In this document: positions 1 through 7,994 of the stretch, one piece after another
Numbering within the stretch: the stretch's first letter is position 1
Layout: every line of letters starts with the position of its first letter
Virus record (IMG/VR): IMGVR_UViG_3300034103_000628
Coordinates: 1-27,188 of that record
DNA from: a virus
DNA: 27,188 bases
Strand: one strand, 5' to 3'
Notes under the pieces: generated by a model
What the model saw: only the letters and a program-made list of their open reading frames with translations
What the model was told of the DNA's origin: nothing
The model's database searches: none
Made by a program: the position numbers and the translations under genes

Positions 1-549
1 CAGTTCAAGTATGGACTTCAAGGCGAAATCGACAAGAAACAAGTATCTACTAGAACTCAGAATGTACGATACAAAGATGGATCAGTCGATAAAGAAAGCT
101 ACGCATATGGCGGTTACGCAATGCGTGGTGGAAAGAATATCCTTAGAGTAACGAACTCGTTGTACAAAGTGGCTACTGGTAGGGCTGACTCAGCTGGAAG
201 CGGCAAGGGGAAGCTCTCAATCAGGAGAACAACTGGTCCAGCGCAGTTTATGTCCAAAGGCGGTCAAGTAAGGGCAAGGTTCGGCATCGAAGCTGAGCAC
301 GGATGGAAATGGCTTCACAACACTGGCTACATGGCAAATGTCTTTGGCACTGGTGTAAAGAAGAATGTTTATCCTCGTGTCTTCTGGCCCACAGGACAAT
401 TCAGCAATCCACGCAGCCCAATCGTGAGATACCTTCGCGAGAATGTAAGCGCAAGGCTGCTTGAACAAATGATCCACAACAGGAACACTGTGCCTGCGAT
501 GAATCGCGGTATGGAGCACCTTGTTGAGTCTGGAAAGATCTTCAGGTGA
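1..549 (+). CDS. Putative head-tail connector / minor capsid protein, 5' truncated by window edge
   Basis: The reading frame is open from base 1 without a start codon, so the true start lies upstream; the ATG at 121 is internal (the 40 codons before it read as ordinary protein). The visible 182 residues are basic and mixed alpha/beta, with Trp-containing stretches in the middle and a helical C-terminus. I recognise no motif. The call rests on position: it sits immediately before a probable tail terminator and the major tail protein, where HK97 gp10-like connectors or neck proteins usually lie. The stop codon overlaps an AGGTGA that serves as the ribosome site of the next gene, so the two are probably co-translated. 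It could equally be an unrelated structural protein. Confidence 0.6.
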   Translation, partial: QFKYGLQGEIDKKQVSTRTQNVRYKDGSVDKESYAYGGYAMRGGKNILRVTNSLYKVATGRADSAGSGKGKLSIRRTTGPAQFMSKGGQVRARFGIEAEHGWKWLHNTGYMANVFGTGVKKNVYPRVFWPTGQFSNPRSPIVRYLRENVSARLLEQMIHNRNTVPAMNRGMEHLVESGKIFR

Positions 550-554
550 TGTAA

Positions 555-1025
555 GTGGAAGAAGTCATTAATAGGCTCATAGAAGAAATTAAAGCGTTAA
601 CAGCGCTTCCAAGGTCGTCCGATGGCATCTCGGATATCCTTGAAGTGAAAGAAGTATATTTTGGCGATCCTGGGATTATTCCCTCAAGCCTGATGCCAGC
701 AATTATCGTCGAACCACAAGCAGAAACCCCACAGTCGGAGACAACTGGGTACGACCGCAGGACGATCAACGTAGATATTCTCGTTATGATCGATGCCCGA
801 CAGTACTTTGAACTTGACTCTAGCGAGGCACTGGGAGATCGCATATTGGTTCAGACTGCGGAACAGATTTCTAGATGGTTCCGCAAATCGGAAAAGCGTC
901 AACTCGACGGTCTGGTGAGCGACACAATGGTTGTCGACACCACTTACGATGTCGAGCCACGCGGTAACGCCATCGTAAAAACAAGTCGGGTCAGCCTAAT
1001 GATTTCAAAGGGTTTCGCCCGCTGA
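555..1025 (+). CDS. Probable tail terminator / tail completion protein
   Basis: This 156-residue protein starts with GTG. AGGTGA (544-549) lies 5 nt upstream; an ATG at 549 is followed at once by a stop. The N-terminus is an amphipathic helix. Beta strands follow, with runs such as AIIVEP and INVDILVMID, then a second helix near residues 90-110 and a final strand. This layout and length fit the tail terminator family (lambda gpU / HK97-type), which caps the tail tube and joins it to the head. The position just before the major tail protein gene supports this. No catalytic motif is expected. Assignment is by fold pattern and synteny, not by a signature motif. Confidence 0.6.
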   Translation: MEEVINRLIEEIKALTALPRSSDGISDILEVKEVYFGDPGIIPSSLMPAIIVEPQAETPQSETTGYDRRTINVDILVMIDARQYFELDSSEALGDRILVQTAEQISRWFRKSEKRQLDGLVSDTMVVDTTYDVEPRGNAIVKTSRVSLMISKGFAR

Positions 1026-1043
1026 TTATGGAGAACAATAGCC

Positions 1044-2042
1044 ATGGCTAACAACATCGGAGTCGGCGCACTTGGTTACGTTGGTTTCGGCAAGGAAACG
1101 ACTGAGGGTACATTTGCTACCGTCGATAAGTTCCTTTCTGCAACGAACGTCTCGTTCGACGATTCAAACGACTACCTCTCACCAATGACCATTCGCGGTT
1201 CCCGCGACATGGTGCATGCGCTTCCAGCACCGTTCATTGTGAACGGCTCGCTCGAAATGCCACTCGTCTCTGAGGACATTGAAGTCCTTCTCCAGTCTGC
1301 GTTTGCAGCATCAGTCGCTTCGACTGCTGGCTCAAACTCTTCGTACAGCCACGTCTTCACCCCTGGCAATGCCAGCCCAACGATGACGTTTGAGACGTAC
1401 GCTGCTGGTGCTGACGGCGGCGCTACTGGCGCACTTCAGATGCAGTATTCTGGTGTTCGTGTGAACACGCTTGAGCTTCGCGCATCGTACGGCGAAATCG
1501 TAACGGCTTCGGTCGGACTCGATGGCGTTGACCGACAGCGAATCAGCCCAGTTTCTGCGCTCACTCCTTCTTACGCTGCAGTATCGGTGAACCCATTCCA
1601 CTTCAATGGTGCGAAGGTTTCTATCGGTGGTTCTGACAGCGCAGTGGTCCGCGATGTCACCCTTTCGGTGAACAACAACGTCGAGCACATCGGTACGCTT
1701 CGCCAGACGCGAGCGTACAGCCGAGTTGCTCTTGGCGCTCGCGAAATCACGATGTCCATGAGCATGGACTTCCAGGACGGTACGGAATATGACCGACTCC
1801 TGAACGACAGCGAGTTTGCTGTGACGCTGACCTTCCGTGGTCCGCTCATCGGTGGCTCGACCTACCACAGCCTTGTGGTATCACTCCCACGAGTTAAGTA
1901 CCGCACCGTTGGCGTTCCGCTCTCGGCTGGCGACTTCATCTCGCAGGATGTTGAATGCACCGTTCTCAAGCCTGTCAGCGGCGACATCGCCACGGTCACG
2001 CTTGTGAACACCAAGTCGGCAGCTGCTGCTGATCTTGTCTGA
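1044..2042 (+). CDS. Major tail protein (tail tube subunit)
   Basis: This 332-residue protein would polymerise into the tail tube through which DNA is injected. The start is ATG with GGAG about 10 nt upstream. The sequence is almost entirely beta-rich, alternating polar and hydrophobic residues with many Gly, Ser, Thr and Val and no cysteines, and opens with a GVGALGYVGFGKETTEG-type segment typical of tail tube proteins that start with 'simple tube' domains. It lies between the tail terminator and the chaperone pair, the standard position. Codon choice is noticeably more C/G-ending than in the downstream fibre genes, as expected for the most highly expressed tail gene. Confidence 0.85.
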   Translation: MANNIGVGALGYVGFGKETTEGTFATVDKFLSATNVSFDDSNDYLSPMTIRGSRDMVHALPAPFIVNGSLEMPLVSEDIEVLLQSAFAASVASTAGSNSSYSHVFTPGNASPTMTFETYAAGADGGATGALQMQYSGVRVNTLELRASYGEIVTASVGLDGVDRQRISPVSALTPSYAAVSVNPFHFNGAKVSIGGSDSAVVRDVTLSVNNNVEHIGTLRQTRAYSRVALGAREITMSMSMDFQDGTEYDRLLNDSEFAVTLTFRGPLIGGSTYHSLVVSLPRVKYRTVGVPLSAGDFISQDVECTVLKPVSGDIATVTLVNTKSAAAADLV

Positions 2043-2070
2043 AATTAATCAATAGATATAAGAGAGGGGT

Positions 2071-2475
2071 ATGACTCCCATGGCTTTCCTTAAACCCGTT
2101 GACTCAAATGAGACCAAGCGATACACTCACTCAGAAGGTGACTGGCTTGACCTCAGGCAGAATCTCTCCAAGCGAGAGGTAAATGCAATCCTGAAAGTGA
2201 TGCCAGTTTCTGGCATTGATCAGGAAGACGCTCAGAAGATGATCTCGACAGTCGAGGGAATCACTGACACGCTCTTTAAGAACCTTGTTGTTGGCTGGTC
2301 AGTCAATGATAAGCCCTCACTGGAAGTGTATTATTCACTCTCAGGCGAAGCCGCGACGTGGATCGACAATACGTTGTTTGAACACTTCAATGCTCAGTCG
2401 CTGAGCAAGGCGGAAGAGGGAAAGCCTTCGACCTCGCTAAAGGGGCAGCCGAAGGATACAACCGATCAAGCGTGA
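2071..2475 (+). CDS. Tail assembly chaperone, upstream (gpG-like) frame
   Basis: This 134-residue protein is the in-frame product of the chaperone pair that wraps and loads the tape measure during tail assembly. ATG codons at 2071 and 2080 are both possible; AGAGAGGGG (2061-2069) is 1-3 nt from the first and about 10 nt from the second, so the 2080 start (protein opening MAFLKPV) is a real alternative. The centre is helical and acidic, and the last 25 residues are polar and low complexity. Codons Gly-Lys at 2419-2424 lie on a GGGAAAG heptamer, where about 16 codons remain before the stop. This is the classic layout for a -1 frameshift into the next frame. Confidence 0.85.
   Translation: MTPMAFLKPVDSNETKRYTHSEGDWLDLRQNLSKREVNAILKVMPVSGIDQEDAQKMISTVEGITDTLFKNLVVGWSVNDKPSLEVYYSLSGEAATWIDNTLFEHFNAQSLSKAEEGKPSTSLKGQPKDTTDQA
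2418..2424 (+). promoter_or_regulatory. Programmed -1 ribosomal frameshift site (GGGAAAG)
   Basis: The heptamer reads G-GGA-AAG in the upstream frame and becomes GGG-AAA after a one-base backward slip, matching X-XXY-YYZ. The same heptamer drives the lambda G/G-T frameshift. The -1 frame is open from here through the downstream chaperone ORF to the stop at 2724-2726, giving a predicted fusion of 118 + 100 = 218 residues. I did not identify a downstream pseudoknot; lambda functions without an obvious one. Confidence 0.8.
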
Positions 2476-2726
2476 TCGAGCAGTATCCTAGGCTTGGCGA
2501 GGCGTACGCCCTTTACGACCAATGCCGATCGAGGCAAATGGTCATCCACGAAGTACCAAAGCAGGGAGGCAAGCAGACGGAAATCCGAATGGTGTCATTA
2601 CCAGTCGGTTACGCCTGCTTGCCATACTCTGGCGGACTGTTGGATCAGCCTTCCTTTCTCGTTGATTCGTTCACCCAGTTCATGCTGGCTGAGCGGACCA
2701 TCGCAATGAAGCAACTGACGAAATAG
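2472..2726 (+). CDS. Tail assembly chaperone, downstream (T-like) frame, made as a -1 frameshift extension
   Basis: As an independent ORF this is 84 residues starting at a GTG that overlaps the preceding TGA (GTGA). However, its frame is open upstream to the slip site at 2418-2424, so the likely product is the C-terminal 100 residues (from 2424) of a 218-residue fusion. The extra in-frame residues between 2424 and 2471 read as normal coding sequence. The domain contains conserved-looking VSLPVGYACLPYSGG and ends with a hydrophobic helix. In lambda and relatives the fusion form binds the tape measure while the short form binds the tail tube subunit. No ribosome site of good quality precedes the GTG, which favours frameshifting over independent initiation. 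Confidence 0.8.
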   Translation: MIEQYPRLGEAYALYDQCRSRQMVIHEVPKQGGKQTEIRMVSLPVGYACLPYSGGLLDQPSFLVDSFTQFMLAERTIAMKQLTK

Positions 2727-2737
2727 CCCGCAGACGA

Positions 2738-2776
2738 GCCCACCCCGTCTGTCGGGGTGGGCATCTCTTTTTATTT
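2738..2776 (+). terminator. Rho-independent terminator between chaperones and tape measure
   Basis: A perfect 9-bp stem, GCCCACCCC (2738-2746) with GGGGTGGGC (2754-2762), encloses a 7-nt loop and is followed by a T-rich run (2765-2776). It starts 12 nt after the chaperone stop and ends just before the tape measure ribosome site (TGAGG, 2776-2780). It probably attenuates, rather than fully ends, transcription into the downstream late genes, because no clear promoter was seen after it. Confidence 0.8.
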
Positions 2777-2787
2777 GAGGTAAAAAC

Positions 2788-5700
2788 ATGGCAGAACGCG
2801 GCGCAGCTGGAATTCATATTGTCTCCAGCGCCGACCTAAGGGCGCTAGATAGGCTTCAGCAAAAGCTTGTAGCAGTTACTAAAGCCGCTCGGTCGAGCGC
2901 TGGCGCACCAGGAGCCGCTGCGTCTGCAGCAACAAATTCACAAACCCGATCCCAGCAGAAGCTTGCTGCAGCTCAGGATCAGACCGCAAAGAATGCACGC
3001 GGCGCTTATCGCGACAATCAGCGTGCAATTGACCAGTCACGACGGCAGGCGTACGCGCTCTCCGTTGCTGGATTCCAGGCTCAGGCTCTTGGACGTGCCG
3101 CAATGGACACGGCAAAGCGATGGGTAGACTCCTTTGCAAAGATTGACTACCAGGCACGTCGTGCTGCAGCAGCATTCGACATGCCAGCCAAGGGCATCGA
3201 CCAGACGAGGCAGTCGGTTGACATGCTCATCGCATCCTCCAATGATCTTGCGCGCTCGTTCGGTATGTTCGACGCGCTAACGATCACCGAGGGTCTATAC
3301 TTCTACGCCTCGACGACAGGCGCTACGATCAAGAGCCAAGAAGAGCTGAACGCCGTAATGGAGAAGTTCACGCCGATCCTGAAGGCTGCTGGTATCACGT
3401 CCACTGGACTTGAAACCGCAATCAAGGGCGTGAACGGTATCATCAATGAGTTCGGCATGTCGATGGAAGAAATTCCATTGGTAATGGCAAAGCTCTACTC
3501 TGTCACTCAGAAGTCTGCGGCGGAGTTGACGGACTACTTTGAATCGTTCAAGATGGTCGGTCCTATCGCCAAGCAGATGGAAGCGTCCTTCGACGACGTT
3601 CTCATTCTGCTCTCCGAGTTCTCGGACGTTCAGATCAAGGGCGGTATGGCAGGGCGAGCGCTCCGCCAGACACTCGCCAAGATGGTTGCTCCAGCAGGTG
3701 TAGCACGCAAGGCGCTCGACAACCTCTTCGCCTCCACCAACGGTGTTGGCATGACCTTCGACAAGGTTATGAGGAAGGGTGGCTCATTCGTCACCTTCCG
3801 AGAGTATATTGATAATTTGACCCTTGCCTTGTCAAAGGTCTCTGACGCGCAGCGCGAAGAGATCTTGGCAATCATGACCACGCAGAACGAGTTTGCGCCT
3901 TTGGTGGAAACCGTCAACGCTGGCATCGCTTCATACAAGGAATACGGCAAGAGCCTATTCGAGACAAGCAAGTACACCGAAGTTCTCGCCAACGCAACCA
4001 AGGACTTCGAGGGCGACCTCGAGACGATTGGTCGTTCGGCACAAGCCTCGAGCACCCGCATCACTGCGTCCTTCGAGGCGATTAGGATTGCTATGGGTAA
4101 TGCCATGGCTCCTGCTCTCGCTGATGCTGCAGACATTATGGAGAAGTTCTCGCGCAAGTTTGAGAATCTGTTGAACAATAACAAGCAGATTGCTGGCTTC
4201 GTAGGCGGACTCATGATGTTCGGCGGCGCGCTTCTGAGCATCGTTGGTTCACTTCTGATCTTCTCTGGTACGATCGCGCTTCTATCGGTCGGATACCGAG
4301 AATCAAAGTACATGCTTGATGAGTTTACTAAGGCTGCAGCGAAGCAAGGCAGCACTATTGGCGGGCTTCAGCGATCTTTCGCTACGATGCTTGAGACCAA
4401 TAAGTGGAGCGTATTCTTTAAAACACTCACAAGTGGATTTAAGCGTCTCCTTCAACCAATTGACAATGTTACAGTTTCACTGCTTAGGCTGATTGGTCTC
4501 AAGGTTCCAGAAGGAACTGGTCTAAAGACTGGCAGCATGCTCAAGCAGGGAATCCTTCGGGCTGAGCAATCACGCCCAGTTCAGGCTGTTTATAACAGAA
4601 TCGCTCCGTTCACTACGAATCCTGGCGGATACATTGCTAACCAAGTTGGCAGAGTAACCGACAGGATGCGTCCAGCGTTTGATAGGGTTCGGGCAATCCG
4701 ACCTATGGACAGGCTGCAGGGGGCAATCGAGCGAGCACGAGCAGTACAGCCATCAATCGTTCAGCGTGGAATCGATGTCGTAGAGAAGCGCCGCCCAGTG
4801 CAGAGTTTCTACGGCGGCATCTCAGCACGCGGTACGATGACACCGACTCAGGCAATCCCTAAGGCGGTAATGGCACAGGCGAACGTTGCATGGGAAGCGT
4901 ACATCCGCAAGGGTGGCGACCTCATGATTCGCACGCTTGAGGCTGGCGAAAAACTTATTACTAAGACGATCCCAAGCATCGGACCAATCCTAAACAACGC
5001 ATGGGAAGCGTACATCCGCATCGGCGGGGACCTGATGATTCGGGGACTCGAGCGCGGAGAGCAGATCCTACTATCGACCAGTGCGTCGATTAACGCAGCT
5101 GCAAATGCTGCGAAGGCAAGGATTCTTAAGGTCGGTCCAGCACTCGACAAGTTTATTCTTAACTTCTATGACGCTACGTTCGGTAGCCTTCAGAAGTTTA
5201 ACTTCGCAGCAACACTCGACTCTATCCGCGCTGCTCTGCAGAACGGTCTTGATCGAGCACGGTCTGCGGTCCAGTACTTTAAGAGCGGCGGCGCAAGGCG
5301 AACCATCGTCAGCGCGTTTGACTCAATGCAGGCTGGAATCAAGAACTTCGCCGCAGCAGCAAAGAGGCAGGTTGCATTCGTCGCAGAGGCGATCAAGCCT
5401 GTACTATCTGGCGCTGCTGGCGCAGTGAAGTCCGCTGGTGGCGCAGTTGTCACAGGCGGAAAGGCAGCCGCTAGCGCAGCTGGCGGTGGCTTGGCAGCAG
5501 CAGGGAAGACCGTTCTCACGGGAATCTTTGCAGCTGGTAAAAAGCTTGAGCCGCTGTTCAAGAGGGTAATGGGATTCATTACCAAGATTGCATCTGGCGG
5601 CGTTAGGCTAGTTAAGGCTATTGTTAGCCCAATCGCAGTTATTTTTGAAGTAGTCATCGGATTCCTCATTGGTCTCTTCAAGGGATTCACTGGTGGAATG

Positions 5701-7938
5701 AAGGATGGCGCAAAAGAGTCAGCAGACGGATTTAACATCCTCGGTGCTGCAATCGAGATCATCGGCGCAATTATCAAGCCAGTTATCGTGGCTTTCGAGA
5801 TTATCCGAAAGCTCTTTGAGACTCTCGGTATCTTGACAGCCAAGCTAGTACAAGCCCTAATGGACTTGCCAATCGTTGGCAATGTTATTAAGGGTGTTGG
5901 CGACTTCGTTAGCGGAGTTGGCGATGCATTTGGGTGGGTCGGCGAACAAGTCGACAGCGCACTTGGGAGTTGGGACAATTTCAATACCGAGATTGCAAAC
6001 AATATCCCTCAACTAACGGAAGAATTTGGCAAGAATGCTGCAGCAATTGCAAACATGCAGGCTGCGCTTGAAGGTCAATCTTACCTACCTCAATCAGAGA
6101 GGGAGCGACTCCAAACGGAGCTCGATCTCCTCAAGAAGCGGAACTCTGAGATCCAGGCGTTTATCGACCTGATCAAGCAGAAGCAAGCACTAGAAAGCGG
6201 AAACGTTTCTACCGTCCTTCGTGGACCAGGTGGACGTTCAGTTAGCGGCACTAGGCTCGCAGAAGCTTTCGCTGCTGCTAAAGCGGCTAAAGATGAGTCT
6301 GGTGCTTATCTTGACTCTCAAGAAGAAGCAAAGACCGAGCTTGAAAAGGCTCTCGAGGTCGCACGACAGGGCGCAGATCTCAAGAAGGCAATCGCAGAAG
6401 TCGGGAACACGAACCTCCAGGCAATCGTCAAGCGTTCGCTTGGTGGCATTGCTAAAGGTGTTCGTCTCGCCGTCAAGATTGTCGCTGAGATCTCATCTGA
6501 TCTAAGTGTTACACTGCAGCAGCAGGCTGCCGACTTTGCTGGTCATGCCGAAAAGGTAGTGTCAGCGATCGGCGCAGCCGCGACTGCATTCAAGGGACTG
6601 GGTTCAGTCCCAGTTCCTGGAACGGGAAAGATTAAGGCAATCGTCAATGCGATGAACAAGATCGTTACGATCTTCGCATCCGCATCGAAGAGCCTATCCG
6701 CTCAGGCGGTAGCAAATGCGTCTGTTCTTGCTGAGCCAGCCTCGCAGATTGTCTCCGCAGTTGGAAGCGTCGTTGACGCTTTCAAGAGCCTGACCGAGAA
6801 GGTCACGTTCCAACCAAAAGCATATATCAAGGAATTCATTGCCAACATCAGGACGACTGTGAAGTTGTTCATGAGTGGAATGAAGGACATCAAGTTGTCT
6901 GTCGCCAAGAAGCGCGGTCAGCTTGCAGAGGCTGTGGACCAGATTGTCGGTTCGATTAGCACGGCAGTCGACTTGTTCCAGAGTCTCAAAGACGGCGTAT
7001 ACCAGCCTCCGAAGGCGCTCATCCGACAGATCATGGACTCCATGGTCATGGCGGCGAAGGTCTTCGTTGTTCAGTCCAAGAAGTTCGCATCACTTGCCAA
7101 GATGGAAAAGGCTGCGAAGTTCGCTGAGCCAGTAGAGGCAATCCTAGGAGCACTCGGGTCTGCTGCATCAGCCTTCAAGGACATGAAGGACTTCGTAGCG
7201 CCGATGCCTGAAGTAATCGACGAGATTGTTAAGGCAATCGAGATGACGACTCGCAAGATCGTCGAACTCGACCGCAGGCTAGGATATACAGCACTTACCC
7301 TCGAGGGAGTCAAACTCTTCTCCGAGACGGCGAGCGCGGTGGCAAACGCAATCAGTTCAACGTACGATGCCTTTGTTAAGACAATCGACTTCGTGAATCA
7401 GTTCAGGGAAGAGATTGACTACAACAAGGTGTTCGGATGGATTGAAATCGGACTGACAAGGATGAATGCCTTGTCCGCACGATTCAGCGCTCCTCAGATG
7501 GAGCAGATCAGGGCAGCAGCAGATGCTGCCCAGGCTGTGGCTGGAGCAATCCAGTCGTTCTTTGACATCGCTGGTGCGATGCTGGAGGACCCAACGAGGC
7601 TAGGCACATCTATCGAGTACGCAGTAAACGCAGTAATCGACGGGATCAACCAGTTCAACGAAGGAGTCAGCACGTCTGGCGCAAACTTCGTAGACCAGTT
7701 GATTCTCGGAATGCAGTCCCGCGAGTCTGCACTTGAAGCTCAGGTCGGTCGACTTACCCAGATCATGGGCACTGTTGGATCGTCTGTCACTGTTGGTTCT
7801 AACCAGAAGATGGAGATCACCCATGTGATCAAGGACCCAGGTGGCGCTCTGAAGAACGCAAGTGCAACAGAGGTCGCGGCTCTCCTCAGCGGAGATGCTT
7901 TTATCTCAAACTTGCAGCACAGCATTAAGACCCAGTAG
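2788..7938 (+). CDS. Tape measure protein
   Basis: This 1716-residue protein sets tail length and is the largest gene in the window. TGAGG lies 7 nt before the ATG. Residues 1-130 are Ala/Gln/Arg-rich helix. Residues about 130-430 resemble the TP901-type tape measure core, with a DDVLILLSEFSD...GGMAGRALRQTLAKM-like segment. A long hydrophobic stretch lies near 465-505, and two more near 925-975 and 985-1040, as expected for a protein that enters the host membrane. A 37-residue repeat occurs at about 701 and 738 (AWEAYIR, GGDLMIR). From about 1250 to 1640 there are six degenerate copies of a roughly 66-residue helical repeat anchored at residues 1255, 1316, 1381, 1447, 1513 and 1579. At about 0.15 nm per residue in helix, tail length would be roughly 250 nm (inference). 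Confidence 0.92.
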   Translation: MAERGAAGIHIVSSADLRALDRLQQKLVAVTKAARSSAGAPGAAASAATNSQTRSQQKLAAAQDQTAKNARGAYRDNQRAIDQSRRQAYALSVAGFQAQALGRAAMDTAKRWVDSFAKIDYQARRAAAAFDMPAKGIDQTRQSVDMLIASSNDLARSFGMFDALTITEGLYFYASTTGATIKSQEELNAVMEKFTPILKAAGITSTGLETAIKGVNGIINEFGMSMEEIPLVMAKLYSVTQKSAAELTDYFESFKMVGPIAKQMEASFDDVLILLSEFSDVQIKGGMAGRALRQTLAKMVAPAGVARKALDNLFASTNGVGMTFDKVMRKGGSFVTFREYIDNLTLALSKVSDAQREEILAIMTTQNEFAPLVETVNAGIASYKEYGKSLFETSKYTEVLANATKDFEGDLETIGRSAQASSTRITASFEAIRIAMGNAMAPALADAADIMEKFSRKFENLLNNNKQIAGFVGGLMMFGGALLSIVGSLLIFSGTIALLSVGYRESKYMLDEFTKAAAKQGSTIGGLQRSFATMLETNKWSVFFKTLTSGFKRLLQPIDNVTVSLLRLIGLKVPEGTGLKTGSMLKQGILRAEQSRPVQAVYNRIAPFTTNPGGYIANQVGRVTDRMRPAFDRVRAIRPMDRLQGAIERARAVQPSIVQRGIDVVEKRRPVQSFYGGISARGTMTPTQAIPKAVMAQANVAWEAYIRKGGDLMIRTLEAGEKLITKTIPSIGPILNNAWEAYIRIGGDLMIRGLERGEQILLSTSASINAAANAAKARILKVGPALDKFILNFYDATFGSLQKFNFAATLDSIRAALQNGLDRARSAVQYFKSGGARRTIVSAFDSMQAGIKNFAAAAKRQVAFVAEAIKPVLSGAAGAVKSAGGAVVTGGKAAASAAGGGLAAAGKTVLTGIFAAGKKLEPLFKRVMGFITKIASGGVRLVKAIVSPIAVIFEVVIGFLIGLFKGFTGGMKDGAKESADGFNILGAAIEIIGAIIKPVIVAFEIIRKLFETLGILTAKLVQALMDLPIVGNVIKGVGDFVSGVGDAFGWVGEQVDSALGSWDNFNTEIANNIPQLTEEFGKNAAAIANMQAALEGQSYLPQSERERLQTELDLLKKRNSEIQAFIDLIKQKQALESGNVSTVLRGPGGRSVSGTRLAEAFAAAKAAKDESGAYLDSQEEAKTELEKALEVARQGADLKKAIAEVGNTNLQAIVKRSLGGIAKGVRLAVKIVAEISSDLSVTLQQQAADFAGHAEKVVSAIGAAATAFKGLGSVPVPGTGKIKAIVNAMNKIVTIFASASKSLSAQAVANASVLAEPASQIVSAVGSVVDAFKSLTEKVTFQPKAYIKEFIANIRTTVKLFMSGMKDIKLSVAKKRGQLAEAVDQIVGSISTAVDLFQSLKDGVYQPPKALIRQIMDSMVMAAKVFVVQSKKFASLAKMEKAAKFAEPVEAILGALGSAASAFKDMKDFVAPMPEVIDEIVKAIEMTTRKIVELDRRLGYTALTLEGVKLFSETASAVANAISSTYDAFVKTIDFVNQFREEIDYNKVFGWIEIGLTRMNALSARFSAPQMEQIRAAADAAQAVAGAIQSFFDIAGAMLEDPTRLGTSIEYAVNAVIDGINQFNEGVSTSGANFVDQLILGMQSRESALEAQVGRLTQIMGTVGSSVTVGSNQKMEITHVIKDPGGALKNASATEVAALLSGDAFISNLQHSIKTQ
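4888..5050 (+). repeat. Tandem 111-bp repeat unit inside the tape measure gene
   Basis: A 22-bp stretch at 4888-4909 recurs exactly at 4999-5020, and flanking sequence remains similar. The encoded units share AWEAYIR, GGDLMIR and Glu-Gly-Glu patterns 37 residues apart. The offset is in frame. It is probably a recent internal duplication in the tape measure. Confidence 0.7.
6541..7710 (+). repeat. Six degenerate ~66-residue repeats in the tape measure C-terminal part
   Basis: Each unit has a helix with an Ala-Glu/Asp anchor, then small residues and an Asp-Ala-Phe-like end (for example AVDLFQSL, ASAFKDM, TYDAF), a Pro-containing turn, and a second helix beginning Ile-x-x-Ile-(hydrophobic). The anchor acidic residues are spaced 61, 65, 66, 66 and 66 residues apart. 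At the DNA level the copies have diverged. A spacing of 66 equals six 11-residue helical periods. Confidence 0.7.
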
Positions 7939-7949
7939 AAGTTTAGCAA

Positions 7950-7976
7950 GGGGGCGGGGTTCACCGCCCCGCCCCC
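7950..7976. other. GC-rich perfect hairpin after the tape measure gene
   Basis: GGGGGCGGGG (7950-7959) pairs exactly with CCCCGCCCCC (7967-7976) around a 7-nt loop. No T-run follows, so it is not a standard intrinsic terminator. It may be an attenuator, an RNA-stability element, or a terminator of a type using no U-tract. It lies between the tape measure stop and the GAGAGG ribosome site of the next gene. Confidence 0.6.
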
Positions 7977-7994
7977 AACCTAACGAGAGGTCAC

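Noticed and set aside
2472-2726. Independent initiation at GTG 2472
   Set aside because: No adequate ribosome site, and the open -1 frame plus an ideal slip site explain the ORF better as a frameshift extension.
3630-6002. Long antisense frames inside the tape measure gene (e.g. 3630-4355 and 5190-6002)
   Set aside because: Composition mirrors the helical Ala/Lys-rich plus-strand coding; they have no ribosome sites, and the plus frame is continuous through them.
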